A stretch of DNA of 64,000 nt from Paralithodes platypus (GCA_032716605.1 CM064523.1:40083526-40147525); one strand, 5' to 3'; positions 43,327 to 54,679 are shown, counted from the stretch's first letter. Notes: generated by a model not told the origin, from the sequence alone. Program-made: numbers and translations.

Positions 43327-45099
43327 TTAGGTGTGTGCTCCTGTCTGCTGAGCAAAAGACCTTGTTTGAAAAGTTAGTATGTCATGTTTAGGTTGCCAGA
43401 TCATCCCCAAATTTCTGGACTTTTCCTGGTTAAGAGATGCCGTACCGTTCACCTGTATTAAACTCTGTAGATCTTCACTATTAGTAACCCACTCGCAGAG
43501 AAATAGATGTGCATCCGCAAACAATCTGCGTGCTTGCCAGTATGTATATAACAAAGCATCCTGACTATCGCTAGAACCCTGCAAATTGTCAATATATAAT
43601 CCGCGAGATAGTTTACTTGTGTCCTCATGAGTGTCGGCTAGATGTTTTCTGATTGTGGCACTTAACAAAAACTGTGAGCACGTGGCCCCAAAGAGTACAA
43701 CCCGAAAACGGTATATTATGATCGGACTTTCAGAGTCGCTAATGTCGCTGAACTAAAGAAAGCGGGTAACATCTCTATCTTCCTCCTTTAGCTTGACCAT
43801 CAAGAATGCTTTCTCGATGTCACTGGTATAGGCGTACTTCCCCAGCCTAAACCGCAATAGATGATGGGACAGGTCCGACACCATGGACGGACCTGTCAAC
43901 AGGCAGTCATTTAGACTGGGTTGTTGACCTTGGTGGGCAGAGCAGTCATACACCACCCGTATTGCTGTGGTGACGCTGTCTTTCCTTACCCCATGATGGG
44001 CCAGATAGTGAACCCTACCCTTCTTAAACGGTTCCTTGACATCGACTCTCTCAATAAAGCCCCTATCTTCATAACTCCGAAATACATCATCATACGCCTG
44101 GCGCGTGCTCAGTTCGTTAGACAATTTACTCTGTAATGCGCGCGAGCGACCTAATGCCAAACCATATTTGGTAGGCAGGCTTATCTCACTGTTCTTCCAG
44201 GGTAAACTAACTTTATATTGCTTGTCTGAGGCACAGTAGCACACAGACTCGTCAAACCTTTGTAGCGCAACTTCTGAGTCATAATCAGTCTCCATAGGAT
44301 TAATGCCTATGTGATCCAATCTCCACAGTCGTTCCAGGTCGAACTCGGCAGCCATCTTAGGGTCACTAGGTTGGGAATCCTCCCTTCCCAACTCCTCTGC
44401 CGCGGTTACATTGACTCTATATATCGAGACCGTGTCGACCAGGACCTTTGACTGTGTAGTATGCACCTTTCCGCTCATGCAATATCCAAATTTAGTGGGG
44501 ATTAAAATTACACCACACATTTTTAAATCCAGGGTATACTACATCATAATAATGATCCACACCAAGTAGAACATGCACCTCACTCTGATTTCCCATGGGA
44601 TCTGACAAGTTAACCCCTTTGCTACGTAATGCGTGTTCCACCTTCTTCACACCTACAGATACACATTCTGGTAGGGTGTCTACTACGATACAAGTCATAA
44701 AGTACCGATTTTTACGGTAGAAATATGAAATCTCCGCTATCTCGTAGTCTTGCTTATCAGTAACCCCTGTGAAGCCCTGTAATCGAAGAGTCTCAGCCCC
44801 TACGATTCGGTGCTTCAGTCCCACTACTACGGACCACTTTATAAAGGAACGTTGAGACCCTTGATCTAGAAGTAACCAACAAACTTTGTTACTGTCATTA
44901 TCTTCCATGGGAATCTGTATTGTGGGCAATATAGTGGTGTCTTGCGTGCTACCTAGTGCCACAGTTGTAGTACCCTCTGTTTTGACGTCTTTGACTTTAT
45001 CTGCAGTAGGACACAACTTATCAAAGTGATGTCCTTTGCAGTGGCGACAGGGCCTTAAGTATGTAGCAGTACATTGTCCCTGCTTACCATGTTCTTTAC
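43327..45099 (-). pseudogene. pol: BEL copy 2 pol: protease and reverse transcriptase
   Basis: From 45099 the frame contains the knuckle end, then LLLDQGSQRSFIKW (protease) near 44880. A 2-bp deletion near 44517 compared with copy 1 shifts the frame. 44520-43753 carries the Pao linker and RT (YTSDIEKAFLMVKL) to a TAG at 43753 where copy 1 has TGG. 43668-43327 has LYIDNLQGS, the RT active site. A TAA and a one-base deletion near 43320 end it. The upstream end is the Academ-like insertion. Confidence 0.88.
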
Positions 45100-45102
45100 T
45101 TA

Positions 45103-45472
45103 TAGTATAGTGGGATTTCCTAAAAAAGGCCCTCTATAAGAATCAAGGAGCATTTTTGGGTAAAAGTTGGGAACTAGACTTTTTAGCATAATTCAGGCAT
45201 GCCGAATTCGATAAACCCGGTTCCCAAGCGAAATTTTGAGTTTTGACCGTCTAATTTGCATAAACAAAATGGCCGCCAAATTGGAAATTTTTGACACTTC
45301 TTGAACCATTTTCTCCAATATCTCTCTAACTAGGCAAGCAAATATCACAAGTGAAGCATCTATACCTATGTTTTGAGGGTCAGGGAATGTCTCTGAGGCA
45401 TTTTTAAAGGAATCAGTAATAAGCCTAGACTTTAATATACATATTAGCGGCTGTCATTAGAGAAAAATCAAT
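45103..45472 (+). repeat. Left terminal inverted repeat of Academ-like element
   Basis: Inverted match to 50217-50577, best in the outer 260 bp. Its tip segment at 45140-45180 (AAGGAGCATTTTTGGGTAAA) has a further inverted, diverged copy at 45470-45512, so this end can fold on itself. Confidence 0.85.
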
Positions 45473-45543
45473 GGTTCCCAACTTTACCCCAAGATACTCC
45501 TTGATGCTTATGCAGGCAAAACAGGGCAATATCTGTCACTCAC

Positions 45544-45544
45544 C
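45544..45544 (-). promoter_or_regulatory. Consensus 5' splice site after the Academ-like ORF
   Basis: On the minus strand CAG|GTGAGT, with the exon ending at 45544, nine bases past the stop codon that ends at 45553. Confidence 0.5.
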
Positions 45545-45552
45545 TGAACTAT

Positions 45553-48500
45553 TTATTGGAGTAGACCATATTCATGCAATACAAGGAGTTTGATCATCAC
45601 TCTCTGTTGCTGACATGCACACATTGCTGTGCATCGTAACCCGGATTTGCGGCATTTGCACCGACGCGTCCTGCATTGTTTCTGGCAGGCACATGAAATA
45701 ATTTCCAGGCAACTTTGTGGGATCGGACTCAATGACATCAGAATGGGTTGTAGTCCTGAATCGCCATGTTTCCATCCCATGTCTGTGGGTGTAGGAAGCT
45801 CAGGTACAGCACAGTGAGCATTTCTCCAAATCATTGCTTGATAGTGTACTCGCATCAAATGGAAGCGGAGAGCATCACGTGTTGGTGGCATTGCTTCTGG
45901 TTTGGCAGTCTTTGAGAACAGTATATGCCTTGCTGCATCAACAGAGTCTGTTTTGTGCACATCATATATTCTGCAGACAAACGTTTCTGAAGATCGAATG
46001 GTCTCCTCTGTGAGTTCACCGATTCCCAAGTTTATGAGCAATTGATGGTGCTGTTTGAAGGCTTTCCATGATGACCTTTTGGTGTGATTTGCGATGTAGG
46101 AGGTGGTGTCGCACCCGGTTAATGCATGAAATGGTAAAAGAGTTGTTGTTGAATCTCTTGGTAGGTTGTTGAAAACTGCATCAAGGGTATATATCGCCTT
46201 TTCTTGGTGGTACCAGACATCAACCAGAGGTGTTCACATTGTACACATGGGAAGTGGGAAACCAAAAGCACGAGAACATCAGTGTCCCTTGATGACACAA
46301 CAACTGTATTGAACTGGCTGTGCACAGCATGTAACACCAACCTAGTGTCAGCTTCTTCATGTGTGGCTCTCAGTTGAGTCAAATCAGTGATTGTCTTTGA
46401 TGACCTAACCTCAATTTCTTCTCTGAATCCCCCGGCAACTACAATCTCCTTATCATCAGGTGCCTGAGAACACAGTTCCTCAGACAGGAAATTTGCAAGA
46501 TCAGCTTTATTAGCAGGGAGCGACACAAAGTTAGTAAATTTTTTTGGAAGAGGCACATCACGTCCCTCAACAATTCGTCTGATTGGTCGATCTGCTTTCG
46601 TGCGTCGTGTCCTCATACCACCCTTGATTGTCTCTTCTCTATATCTGTCGAACACAATGTCTACCCGTTGATAGTTAGAACCTGCCTTTAATACTGCTCT
46701 TACGTATGTGTCGGCCAAATCCCCAAAGGTCATTGCATTGTCAGGCTTTCCCAGAGCAACCACCAGTGCTTGTCCATCAATGATTAGGCAGGATGATGAG
46801 TCGTGAAGTTCAATAGCTTCAGGGCAGATTATGTCTTCCGTTATAATTATCTGCCAGTATGGACTTATTTCCAGTGCGGAGTGTACCATTCATTTCAGCG
46901 AGTGATACAGGAACTGGCAGAAGCTCGTGCTTTAGGACAGCTGGCAAGTCAACTGGACGACCTGCCTCATAGGCAGTAAGAAGGCGTTGAAGCACGTTTC
47001 TATCTGCCTTTAGGATAGTTCTCTTGTCTTTCTCTTTATTGTCTTTGACCACTTCATACAGAGATGCAAACGTTTTGGCATTACTCCTGTGTAGGGGTGC
47101 CTGGATTCTGACATCTGGCTTGTCACCTTGCTCAGGTACAATCATCCTCTCCTCAACGAATGTATTCACTTTTTCTTGTCCGAGTTCTTTGGCACAAAGT
47201 AATGAGTTTTGGATTGCCTCTGTTGCTAGGTCTTTTGTGGCCAGATTCTGCAATGACGCTGGTGAAACCGATGCAAAACCTTGAATCCCTGGAAGGCCGA
47301 GAGCAATGCCATCTCGTCATCGTTGTCCCGCTTTTGCCGTGATTTGGTAGCTTCATTGTGAACACGTGCACTACCAGGACAGTTGTTGTACATTGCATGC
47401 GTTTCAGCTGCAATGTGAGACCTCATATTATACGAAAGGGTCCATCTACAAAGCGCTGATGTTGTCTTTGTGATGCCAATGATTCCACCTGCTTTCTTTC
47501 CTGTACCATTTATCCACTCCATGGCTTGGTCTGGATCTACTTGGTTGAACTTTTGAACAGAACGTTTTACAACAAAGTTGCCCCTTTGAAACTCTGATAA
47601 CACGGATTCTGGTAGTTGGTTCATCTCGGCTATATACACTGTACCCCATCTTGCATAGTTCAGGTGGTCATACCGCATGAAGTATGGCAACATCAGACTG
47701 AAGGAGTGGAGATCCCAGATTCCATCACGCTGAGCTCGAGTGAACTGCAACAGTATTGAGACCATGTCCATATAGTTCCACCAGAAGACAAAGTTCACAT
47801 CATCAGATTTACTTGCTATGAAACCTTTCAGAAGATTGTGAAACCGTTCCTTCTTCAGACATCTTATCAGCTCTGGAATTCTTTCGGGATTGTCATCAGC
47901 AGCTATCGCAGAAACTTCATCATGGTATTCCTTGTCTGACTCTGCAGCAAACAGGAGAAATGTTGGCAACAAAAGCCGCCAAAGAGCTTGCAAAGTAAGT
48001 TTGTGAGCTCTCATAGCCTTATTGTACGCTTTTCCTGACAGGACAAGCTGCACAGCACCCTCCCCAATCAGTCCACTCTCTAGCCACACTTCAGCTAAAC
48101 CAGATCCAGCCATGTGATCTGCTATAGCCTTCAGGAAGTTCATCGCGGTATGAAGTCCACCAAGGCGAGGGATTAATTTATCCCGATATTCTTCCACAGA
48201 CCACTTCAGTTCCACGAGTTTGCAGTATAAGGCTTGGTCCACTGTAAGGACTGTATGCTCCTGTCCGAAATGTGAAGATATCGCCATGCACCTCTTCACA
48301 ACTGTATTTAGAGTATCTAACTCGTGAGCAGGAGCAAGAATTATGGGCAAATACCCTACTGCTGTCTGCTCTGGTTCCTCTGTTGAGACTGACTGATTGA
48401 ATACTGTCCAAGAAGGTTTTGTGGCAGAATCTTGACGTCGCAGGAAAAAAGTCATGTCCGTTGCTTGTGCTTGTTTTACACAATCACTGTCTCCTTCAGG

Positions 48501-50157
48501 TTTCATGAACCATACCTTGTCAACAGGGGCTGTGAATACTGGCTCACTTGTGTGGCAGGATTTATATTGACAGGATACAGGTTCTCTAGGACATCTGGCA
48601 CGATCAGCGTATGTCTAGCAGATGGCTCTAACATCCGAAGTTTAGCATCGGCTTTCTGTCCCCGCTGCCATGTTGCCATTTGAGTTGCATGGAAAGTATT
48701 TTTTCCATCAAGTGTCTCATCAAGAATGTCAATGTTATCTGCAGTGTAGTGGATAAATTCATTGGCTACAATGTTTGGTGGAATAATGGCCCCGGTTGCT
48801 TGGTCCATAGATTTCAGGGTGCTCTCAGCTAAGGAAGTGTCTACTTGCAACACCTGTTCATAGCTCAAACAGTGGCCTGCCTTGTGGAACAACTCCACCA
48901 GATCTTTTGATCGTGTGGCTTGATGTAGTGTATTGGCAAGACCAATATGTTTGGGAGTCCATTTGCTGCCGCTCATACAGTAAACTAGATCCTGTGCTAC
49001 ACTCAGAACTCTGCCTTGGACAAGATCTTCATTTTTTTCAGAACTATCATCTTCTAGCACCTCTTGACCACCAAAGATTAGTCTCAATAGCATATATAAC
49101 TATCTGGAATGCATTGAATCGCTTCATCTTCACTTACAGAGAAACCTTTGTGACCCAGAAATTCCATCATGTCTCCACGAATTCTCAGCGCTACATGTAC
49201 AAGTGATAGGAAAATGTCATCCTGAGGCACATATTGAGGCAACATTTTCTCAGTCTCCTCAATTTCTGTCATTTCCAAAACTGCAGTATGCTGATACTTT
49301 GTGGGAATCAGCATGGTTTTTCTCTCGGATGTGCTCCTGTCAAGAGGTTGGAAGATGTTGAAAATGTCTCCCAGCTGTGACTGCAACTTTTCCTTGAAGG
49401 TTGTCCTTCTACTGTAGTAAGACGGTTGAATTATGGTTGACGATTCTTCAGCAAGCTCCTTATACCGTTCCCAGACATCATTCAGCAGGATAACGTGCCC
49501 TCTGTCTGCAGATTGTTGCAACTCTTTGCATAGCCATACCATCGCAAGGTCTGTATTGTCCGAGTCCAGCTTTGTTTTATTGGTAGATCTGGTGAATGCT
49601 CTTAGACACTTCAAGTGGTATTTGGCTTCAGCTGCAATTAAGTCAATCACTCCAGCCAATCGAAGGCCAATTTTGTAGTCGAGAGGGGAAGCTTCAATTA
49701 TCTGATCACTCATTTGTTTTGTCATTACTGAGATCAACCGTGCCTTCAAAACAACAGTTTGACAGAAAATGCATAAGTTCCAGTTTACTGGTTCCACGTG
49801 CCTTCGCAATGAACATCTGTTATCACTGCTGCTGCAACTTGCTTCTTGTTTTGAATCCACTGCCTGCATCTTCCGCAAACGTTCAAGTTTACTTTTGTCC
49901 GTGAAGTGGGCATAGCACATTTTGTGCCACACAAGAGTTTCGGCTTCAGCAGAATCCAAGACATTCTCAAGACGGTCAATCACATCGATATTCTTAGTGT
50001 CTCTAAGCTTTCTTCTGGTACTGGCAGCATCCCTGACTTTTGCGAGTCCATGGTCACTTGCATTACTAGGAATAACAGTGGCTGTGTGAGTTTGGCAGAA
50101 GATGCACAAGCTGTAATCTACAGGTGAAGGCCTCTTCAAAGTAACTACTGCATCCAT
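45553..50157 (-). pseudogene. Academ-like transposase with FEN1/XPG-type nuclease and Cys8 module, frameshifted
   Basis: The N-terminus (MDAVVTLKRPSP, from 50157) has two CxxC...HxxxC zinc modules (CIFCQ at about 50110 and 49780). A long middle region follows (GSKWTPKHIGLANTLHQATR; TVDQALYCKLVEL; LGGLHTAMNFLKAIADHMAG). Next is a nuclease core with acidic blocks in FEN1 order: LIIDGQALV, VDIVFDRYREE, THEEADTRLVLHA, SSRDTDVLVLLV, LTGCDTTSYIA. The C-terminus has eight cysteines (CACQKQC ... CKCRKSGLRCTAMCAC). One-base indels near 49100, 48555, 47275, 46860 and 46180 break the frame, but all blocks persist. Start chosen at the Met right after a good splice acceptor. Role: excision and insertion of the element in the nucleus (inference). 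Confidence 0.75.
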
Positions 50158-50162
50158 TGTAG

Positions 50163-50163
50163 T
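50163..50163 (-). promoter_or_regulatory. Consensus 3' splice site before the Academ-like ORF
   Basis: On the minus strand a pyrimidine-rich TTTCTTTTATTTGCAG precedes the exon start at 50163, six bases before the ATG at 50157. It implies an upstream exon, probably in or near the terminal repeat. Confidence 0.55.
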
Positions 50164-50216
50164 CTGCAAATAAAAGAAACAATTAGTATTAGTATTAGCA
50201 TTAGGTATTGGAGAAA

Positions 50217-50577
50217 TTGATTTTTCTATAATTGCAGCCACTAATTTGCACATTTACGTGAAGGCTTATCACTAATCACTTTAAAGATGCCTTAATCACA
50301 TTCTCTGACCCACAAAACATAAGTATAGACACTTTATTTGTCATTTTTGCTTGCCTAGTTAGAGAGATATTGGAGAAAATGGTTCATGAAGTGTCAAAAA
50401 TTTCCAATTTGGCGGCCATTTTGTTTATGCAAATTAGATGGTCAAAAACTCAAAATTTCGCTTGGGAACCGGGTTTATCGAATTCAGCATACCTGAAATA
50501 TGCTAAAAAGTCTGGTTCCCAACTTTTACCTAAAAATGCTCCTAACATTCACATTTTTCAGAAACCCCACTACTCTA
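50217..50577 (-). repeat. Right terminal inverted repeat of Academ-like element
   Basis: Inverted partner of 45103-45472. It holds the putative 5' promoter side of the transposase gene, but I see no clear core promoter motif. Confidence 0.85.
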
Positions 50578-50580
50578 TTA

Positions 50581-51574
50581 GACAACCTACACATAGCTTC
50601 AATCTTTTCGCCTGTACTAGTTTTGTCTCATTTGTTGGGTATTTTACGCAGAAACTCCATTTATGTTTGTTGTTACATAGCTTACATAGAATCTGAGCAG
50701 GTGTCTTATATGTACCCTCTTTCTTTACTTTAGTCCCCACTGTCATGCTTACTGTTCCCCTCTTCTCCACATTCTCACTCCCTCCCGACACATACATTCT
50801 CCCTTTGTTCAATTGTAGATTATTGATTTCCTTACTGAACTGAGTTTTGAACTCCCCCTGCTCAAATGATCTTACCTTGTCAAGTATTGGCATAGGAAGT
50901 TTCTGACGCAAGATAATGACTATCATTTCCTGCGTGGTAAGCCCTAGGGTGTCTAGCGATCGACTATGGCACTCCATATTTGCCCTGAAGTTTGTCAACT
51001 CATCAACCTTATACTGTGGTTCTGCGAGCCTTAACAAGGCAACGACATGGGCCATCTTCAACTGCTCTTTATCCCCGTATGTGGACTCTAATAAGTGTAC
51101 TGCCTCAAGATAACTACCACCCACTACTGCAAAACCCTCTATCAAATGTAAGGCCTCTCCTTCCATTTGTCCCTTCAGATAGTGAAACTTGCGGACATTA
51201 TCCAAAGAGGATTCATGAACCGTAGATCGAAATACGTCCCAAAAAGCTAACCACTCAGTCAACTTGCCCCCAAATGTCGGAAGATTGAGCTTTGGGAGGT
51301 GTGCAGTATGTTTTGGGTCAGCCCTACTATGGGCCTCATTATCGCCCCCCTTCTTACTTGCGACAGCACGCTGTAATATGTACTTCGCTCTAAAGACAGG
51401 TTCATCATAGAGGGCGCGATTATCACACTCTGTAACTATCTCTTCCTCCTCTGTCATGTCAGCCACAATCACCTCACTCAGAGCCGTAATACGACCGTGG
51501 GTAGCTTGGACGTTTTCTAATCTAGCCTCCAATTCCTCTAGTTCAGCAGTAGTGATAAAAGTGTTGACGTCCAC
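50581..51574 (-). CDS. gag: BEL copy 2 gag, cut by the Academ-like element
   Basis: Starts MDVNTFITTAELEELEARL and is intact for about 331 codons, with the DUF1759-type Pao gag core (LPKLNLPTFGGKLTEW, YLKGQMEGEALHLIEG). It reaches LKLCVGC, the first nucleocapsid cysteines, and is then cut. The last residues before the stop come from the transposon tip. It is a few residues longer than copy 1 in the segment after STYG (DKEQLKMAH). The 5' neighbour is the SGNH ORF, 313 bases upstream in another frame. Confidence 0.88.
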
Positions 51575-51887
51575 AATTAGCCTATTTAATACTCCCCGAA
51601 GTCCCGCCCTTGATTTTTAGGGGCCTTGATCAGCACCCCACTAGACGGTGTCGCTTTATTGTCTTTATTCATTTTGCATGTGAGCCTATAGGCTATGTAT
51701 CTAAATGTTACGTTACAAAGACAACGGCCAAATAATAGTCCAATTATGAGACGCCAACCGGCGGACTTCTATGTTATGGAGACAAAATAATACACTAAAT
51801 AGCAATACCTACTAATGGATCATATTGAACAAGAAAAATGTTAGGTCAGGTCTTATGTCACAGGAAGTCTAAAATGGAAAACAAAAT
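51575..51887 (-). other. Spacer between SGNH ORF and gag of BEL copy 2
   Basis: 313 non-coding bases, including the empty TTAA site (51586-51589) that carries a MITE in BEL copy 1. No splice or ribosome-entry signal I can support. Confidence 0.5.
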
Positions 51888-52586
51888 TTATTGGGGAAAG
51901 ATGATGGGTGGGATGCAGGACTTAGGCAGGCGCAACGATACAACCCCGGCGTCCCTCTCTAGCCAACGCTTCGTTAGCCCTACAATCTTATCATACAGGA
52001 CTTGATTGGTGTCTAAATCGAGGTGGACACCATCCTGGTCGAGGTCCCAGATGCTGAGAGTGAGTGATACAAAGCGGTGCCTCGTCTCTACTAACCAACA
52101 CCTCAGTGCGCGGTTAACAGAGTTTTTAATGGCTTTAATGGCCGCTGACAACCCTCGGACTCTCGTCCGGCTCTCAATTGCCACAATCCTACAGCTCCCC
52201 CCTGACTCATGCTCCAGATCCAGCGCCACCTCTTTGATAGCGTCAGCTATCTCGCGGGGTACTGTACCGGGGCGTATATCATTGCCGCCCAAAAACAAAA
52301 AGATCATATGCGGTCTAAACCGAACCACCTGCCCCCACTGTGGGGAGGCTCTCAGGGTGTCAACGGTTGCTCCCGGTACCCCGAAGTAGGACAGCTTGAA
52401 TGTCCTATCCCCCTTCGATGCCCGATACGACTCAGTTTCTCCGTCGGCTGCCCTTAGCCTAGTGGCATATGAATGCCCTACTATGGCTATTCGCTGAGGT
52501 ACCGGCACCTGAGGTACAGGAAGATAGCCAAGCCCCACCCATCCGGGGTCCTTGCTCCTGCATCCCTGGGCTAATCCCTTGCTCAT
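51888..52586 (-). CDS. SGNH-hydrolase-like ORF upstream of gag in BEL/Pao element
   Basis: 232 codons, intact, starting MSKGLAQGCRSKDPGW 50 bases inside the 5' LTR. SGNH blocks in order: IAIVGHSYATRL (block I, Ser in GHS where most families have GDS), FGVPGATVDTL (block II, Gly), IFLFLGGNDIRPG (block III, GGND with Gly and Asn) and DQDGVHLD (block V, Asp and His). All four residues for which the fold is named are present, so an esterase or lipase-type activity is possible; the substrate is unknown. SGNH domains are known from CR1-type LINE ORF1 and some DIRS elements. I know of no standard BEL/Pao element with one in this position. Copy 1 keeps both termini of the ORF, so it belongs to the family and is not a chance insertion. 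Confidence 0.8.
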   Translation of the reverse strand: MSKGLAQGCRSKDPGWVGLGYLPVPQVPVPQRIAIVGHSYATRLRAADGETESYRASKGDRTFKLSYFGVPGATVDTLRASPQWGQVVRFRPHMIFLFLGGNDIRPGTVPREIADAIKEVALDLEHESGGSCRIVAIESRTRVRGLSAAIKAIKNSVNRALRCWLVETRHRFVSLTLSIWDLDQDGVHLDLDTNQVLYDKIVGLTKRWLERDAGVVSLRLPKSCIPPIIFPQ

Positions 52587-52618
52587 TGTCTAAGAAAATT
52601 CCCTACTGGTAGCTAAGT

Positions 52619-52636
52619 CCCGGGTCTGGGCACCAA
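52619..52636 (-). other. Candidate primer binding site of BEL copy 2
   Basis: Same 18 bases as at 13702-13719, directly inside the 5' LTR. Confidence 0.55.
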
Positions 52637-53423
52637 TGTGGTAAACTATCAATGGAAGTTAAATATTACTAAGCTATAATGAATCAAATAAATCAATCTA
52701 ATTGAAAACTACTCCATATCTAAATTGAATTCAATCTGAAACAAGCTAATTTATATCCAAAGGTCTCACATAATAAATTTATATATAGGGTAAGGTTATA
52801 GGGGTTAATATTAGCCAGGAATTAACTCACCAATAGTTCCACGTGGCAATGAGGCAAGGGAGAACGTTTTCCCCAATATGGCGGTGGACAATGGGGAACG
52901 AGACTTCGGTCCCGAGACACGAGTCAAGTTAAAGAAAGAATAAATGATTACATGGGAATGGACATGAATATTATGCTTATCTGTCAGTCAGTCATGGCGT
53001 CGATGAGAGCGTCGTGATGGTGTAGCTGTGTGTATTGCTGTATGTGTATTGTGATTAGAGGCACAAAAGCACGATCAACTGAGGGCGGAAAATTAGATGT
53101 TAACTGGTTGGTGTTCGTGAAGGCTCTGCCGTTCCTCGAAGGCACACCTTGCTGCCTTGGCAAAACGCCAAGAGCCCAAATTATCGTACCGTATCTATGT
53201 TGCTCTATACGATAAATTATATTAATATATACGATAAATTCATATATACTACATAAGACCATGGCAATATTGCTTAATAGCATATTAGGCCTTTTATAAC
53301 TTAACTTATTTACAATCTTATAATATACGATCTACTCGTCCTACGTCGTGCTGCAGGAGCGATCGTGACGTCACAGAGACATACGAGATCACAAAAGAGT
53401 CATAGCCTATCGTATTTACGATA
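52637..53423 (-). repeat. 5' LTR of BEL copy 2
   Basis: 787 bp from TGTGGTAAAC to TTTACGATA, followed by host LINE sequence. A shared ATG at the two outer flanks may be part of the target duplication, but its length is unclear. Confidence 0.88.
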
Positions 53424-54627
53424 ATGTCGATCAACTGCAGACATTCTTTGCCTTCTTACGCATCAAATCATCCAAGCTACAGACCAACATGGTGAAACAC
53501 ATACAATAGCACTGGATATTATATCAAAGGCATTTGATAGAGTCTGACATCAATCCTTATTGTCGAAGATGTCACACTACGGCCTTGCATCATTAGTTCC
53601 ACTAATTTCTTCTTATCTTCATAACAGAAAAATATGTGTAATGGTAGATGGCCTTTATTCTCAATTTCACTCAATAAATGCTGGTGTTCCCCAGGGCTCA
53701 GTTTTGGCCCCAACTCTGTTCCTCATTCATATCAATGATCTCATATCTACCACTCATAATCCAATACATTCCTACGCAGATGACTCAACACTCCACAGTT
53801 CCTTCACATTTACCAATTCTTTCACCCAACCCGATCTTATAAATTCAAAAATAAACACTGCAATTTCTCTGAACCAGGACCTTTCTAGAATTAATGAATG
53901 GGGACAAAAGAATCTAGTTTCCTTTAATGCACAGAAAACCAAGTACATTAAATTTTCTAACCGACAGAATCTCACTGACTCCCATATATTTGTTAATGAT
54001 GTACATATTCCCACTTCCCCTAGTATTGACATTCTCGGTGTAGCATTAACTACTAACTTGAGCTGGACACATTATGTTAGAAGCATTATTAAGAATGCCT
54101 CTAAAAAACTGGGACTCCTGTACAGAGTTCGAGAATTCTTCACTGACGAGCAGTTGGCCGTAATATATAAAAGTCATGTGCGTTCTCAGATAGATTACTG
54201 TTCACCTCTGTGGAGTGGAAGTGGAGTGGTTGCATTGAGGCAGTTGGACAAAATTCAAAATAAAGCTATTAGATTAATCAATATCCCTGCAATTACACAG
54301 GACCTACCTACATTATCCATACGAAGAAACGTTGCATCCCTTGCATTATTCTACAGATATTTTCACAGCAATTGTTCCAAGGAACTTGCTTCAATTGTGC
54401 CGCCTCTCCACATCTTTCCCCGTAGAACTAGGGCAGCTGAGAGCGCCTATGAATTTACACTTTCTCCTCCACAATGCAGAACTTCTGCTTATCAAAATTA
54501 ATTTATCCCTAGAACTACTACTCTTTGGAATTCACTTCCCTCGAGTTGCTTTCCACAAACTTACAATCTACAAAAGTTTAAATCCAGTTGTTACAAACAT
54601 TTTATGAATGGAGGATGCCTTTAGGCA
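53424..54627 (+). pseudogene. LINE RT C-terminal half, after BEL copy 2
   Basis: Continues the RT of 38299-40102 in the same phase. RSTADILCLLTHQII and ALDIISKAFDRV lead to a TGA near 53548 in place of Trp. Then 53560-54501 is open: GVPQGSVLAPTLFLIHINDL, the catalytic SYADDSTLHSS, NEWGQKNLVSFNAQKTKYIK, LDKIQNKAIRLIN. A TAA at 54501 interrupts the conserved end (FIPRTTTLWNSLPS), which runs to a TAG at about 54627. Only three stops in the whole element suggest moderate age. Confidence 0.88.
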
Positions 54628-54679
54628 CATGGACCTTTTTGTTTTATCTGTGTTTTTCCTTCCTCCGTTCATTGTCTCT

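Larger units (their letters stand above)
45103..50577 (-). mobile_element. Academ-like DNA transposon with long terminal inverted repeats
   Basis: 5475 bp with inverted ends that match for about 365 bp (45103-45472 and 50217-50577). The tips read TAGTATAGTGGGATTTC and TAGAGTAGTGGGGTTTC. TTA flanks both sides (45100-45102, 50578-50580), a candidate 3-bp duplication. The uninterrupted BEL copy 1 differs by about 11 bp at this site, so the duplication is not proven. The element encodes one long protein with a FEN1/XPG-like nuclease core and a C-terminal eight-cysteine module, as described for the Academ superfamily (AcademX type). Confidence 0.75.
40103..53423 (-). mobile_element. BEL/Pao LTR retrotransposon copy 2, both LTRs present
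   Basis: LTRs at 40103-40865 and 52637-53423 enclose, in minus orientation, a primer site, an SGNH-like ORF, gag, pol and a polypurine tract. A 5.5 kb Academ-like transposon splits gag from pol. The host LINE reading frame resumes on the other side. Without the inner transposon the element is about 7.8 kb. Confidence 0.92.

Noticed and set aside
45100..50580. Firm TTA target duplication of the Academ-like element
   Set aside because: The uninterrupted BEL copy 1 has about 11 different bases at this point, so the three-base match at the flanks could be chance. Kept only as a candidate.
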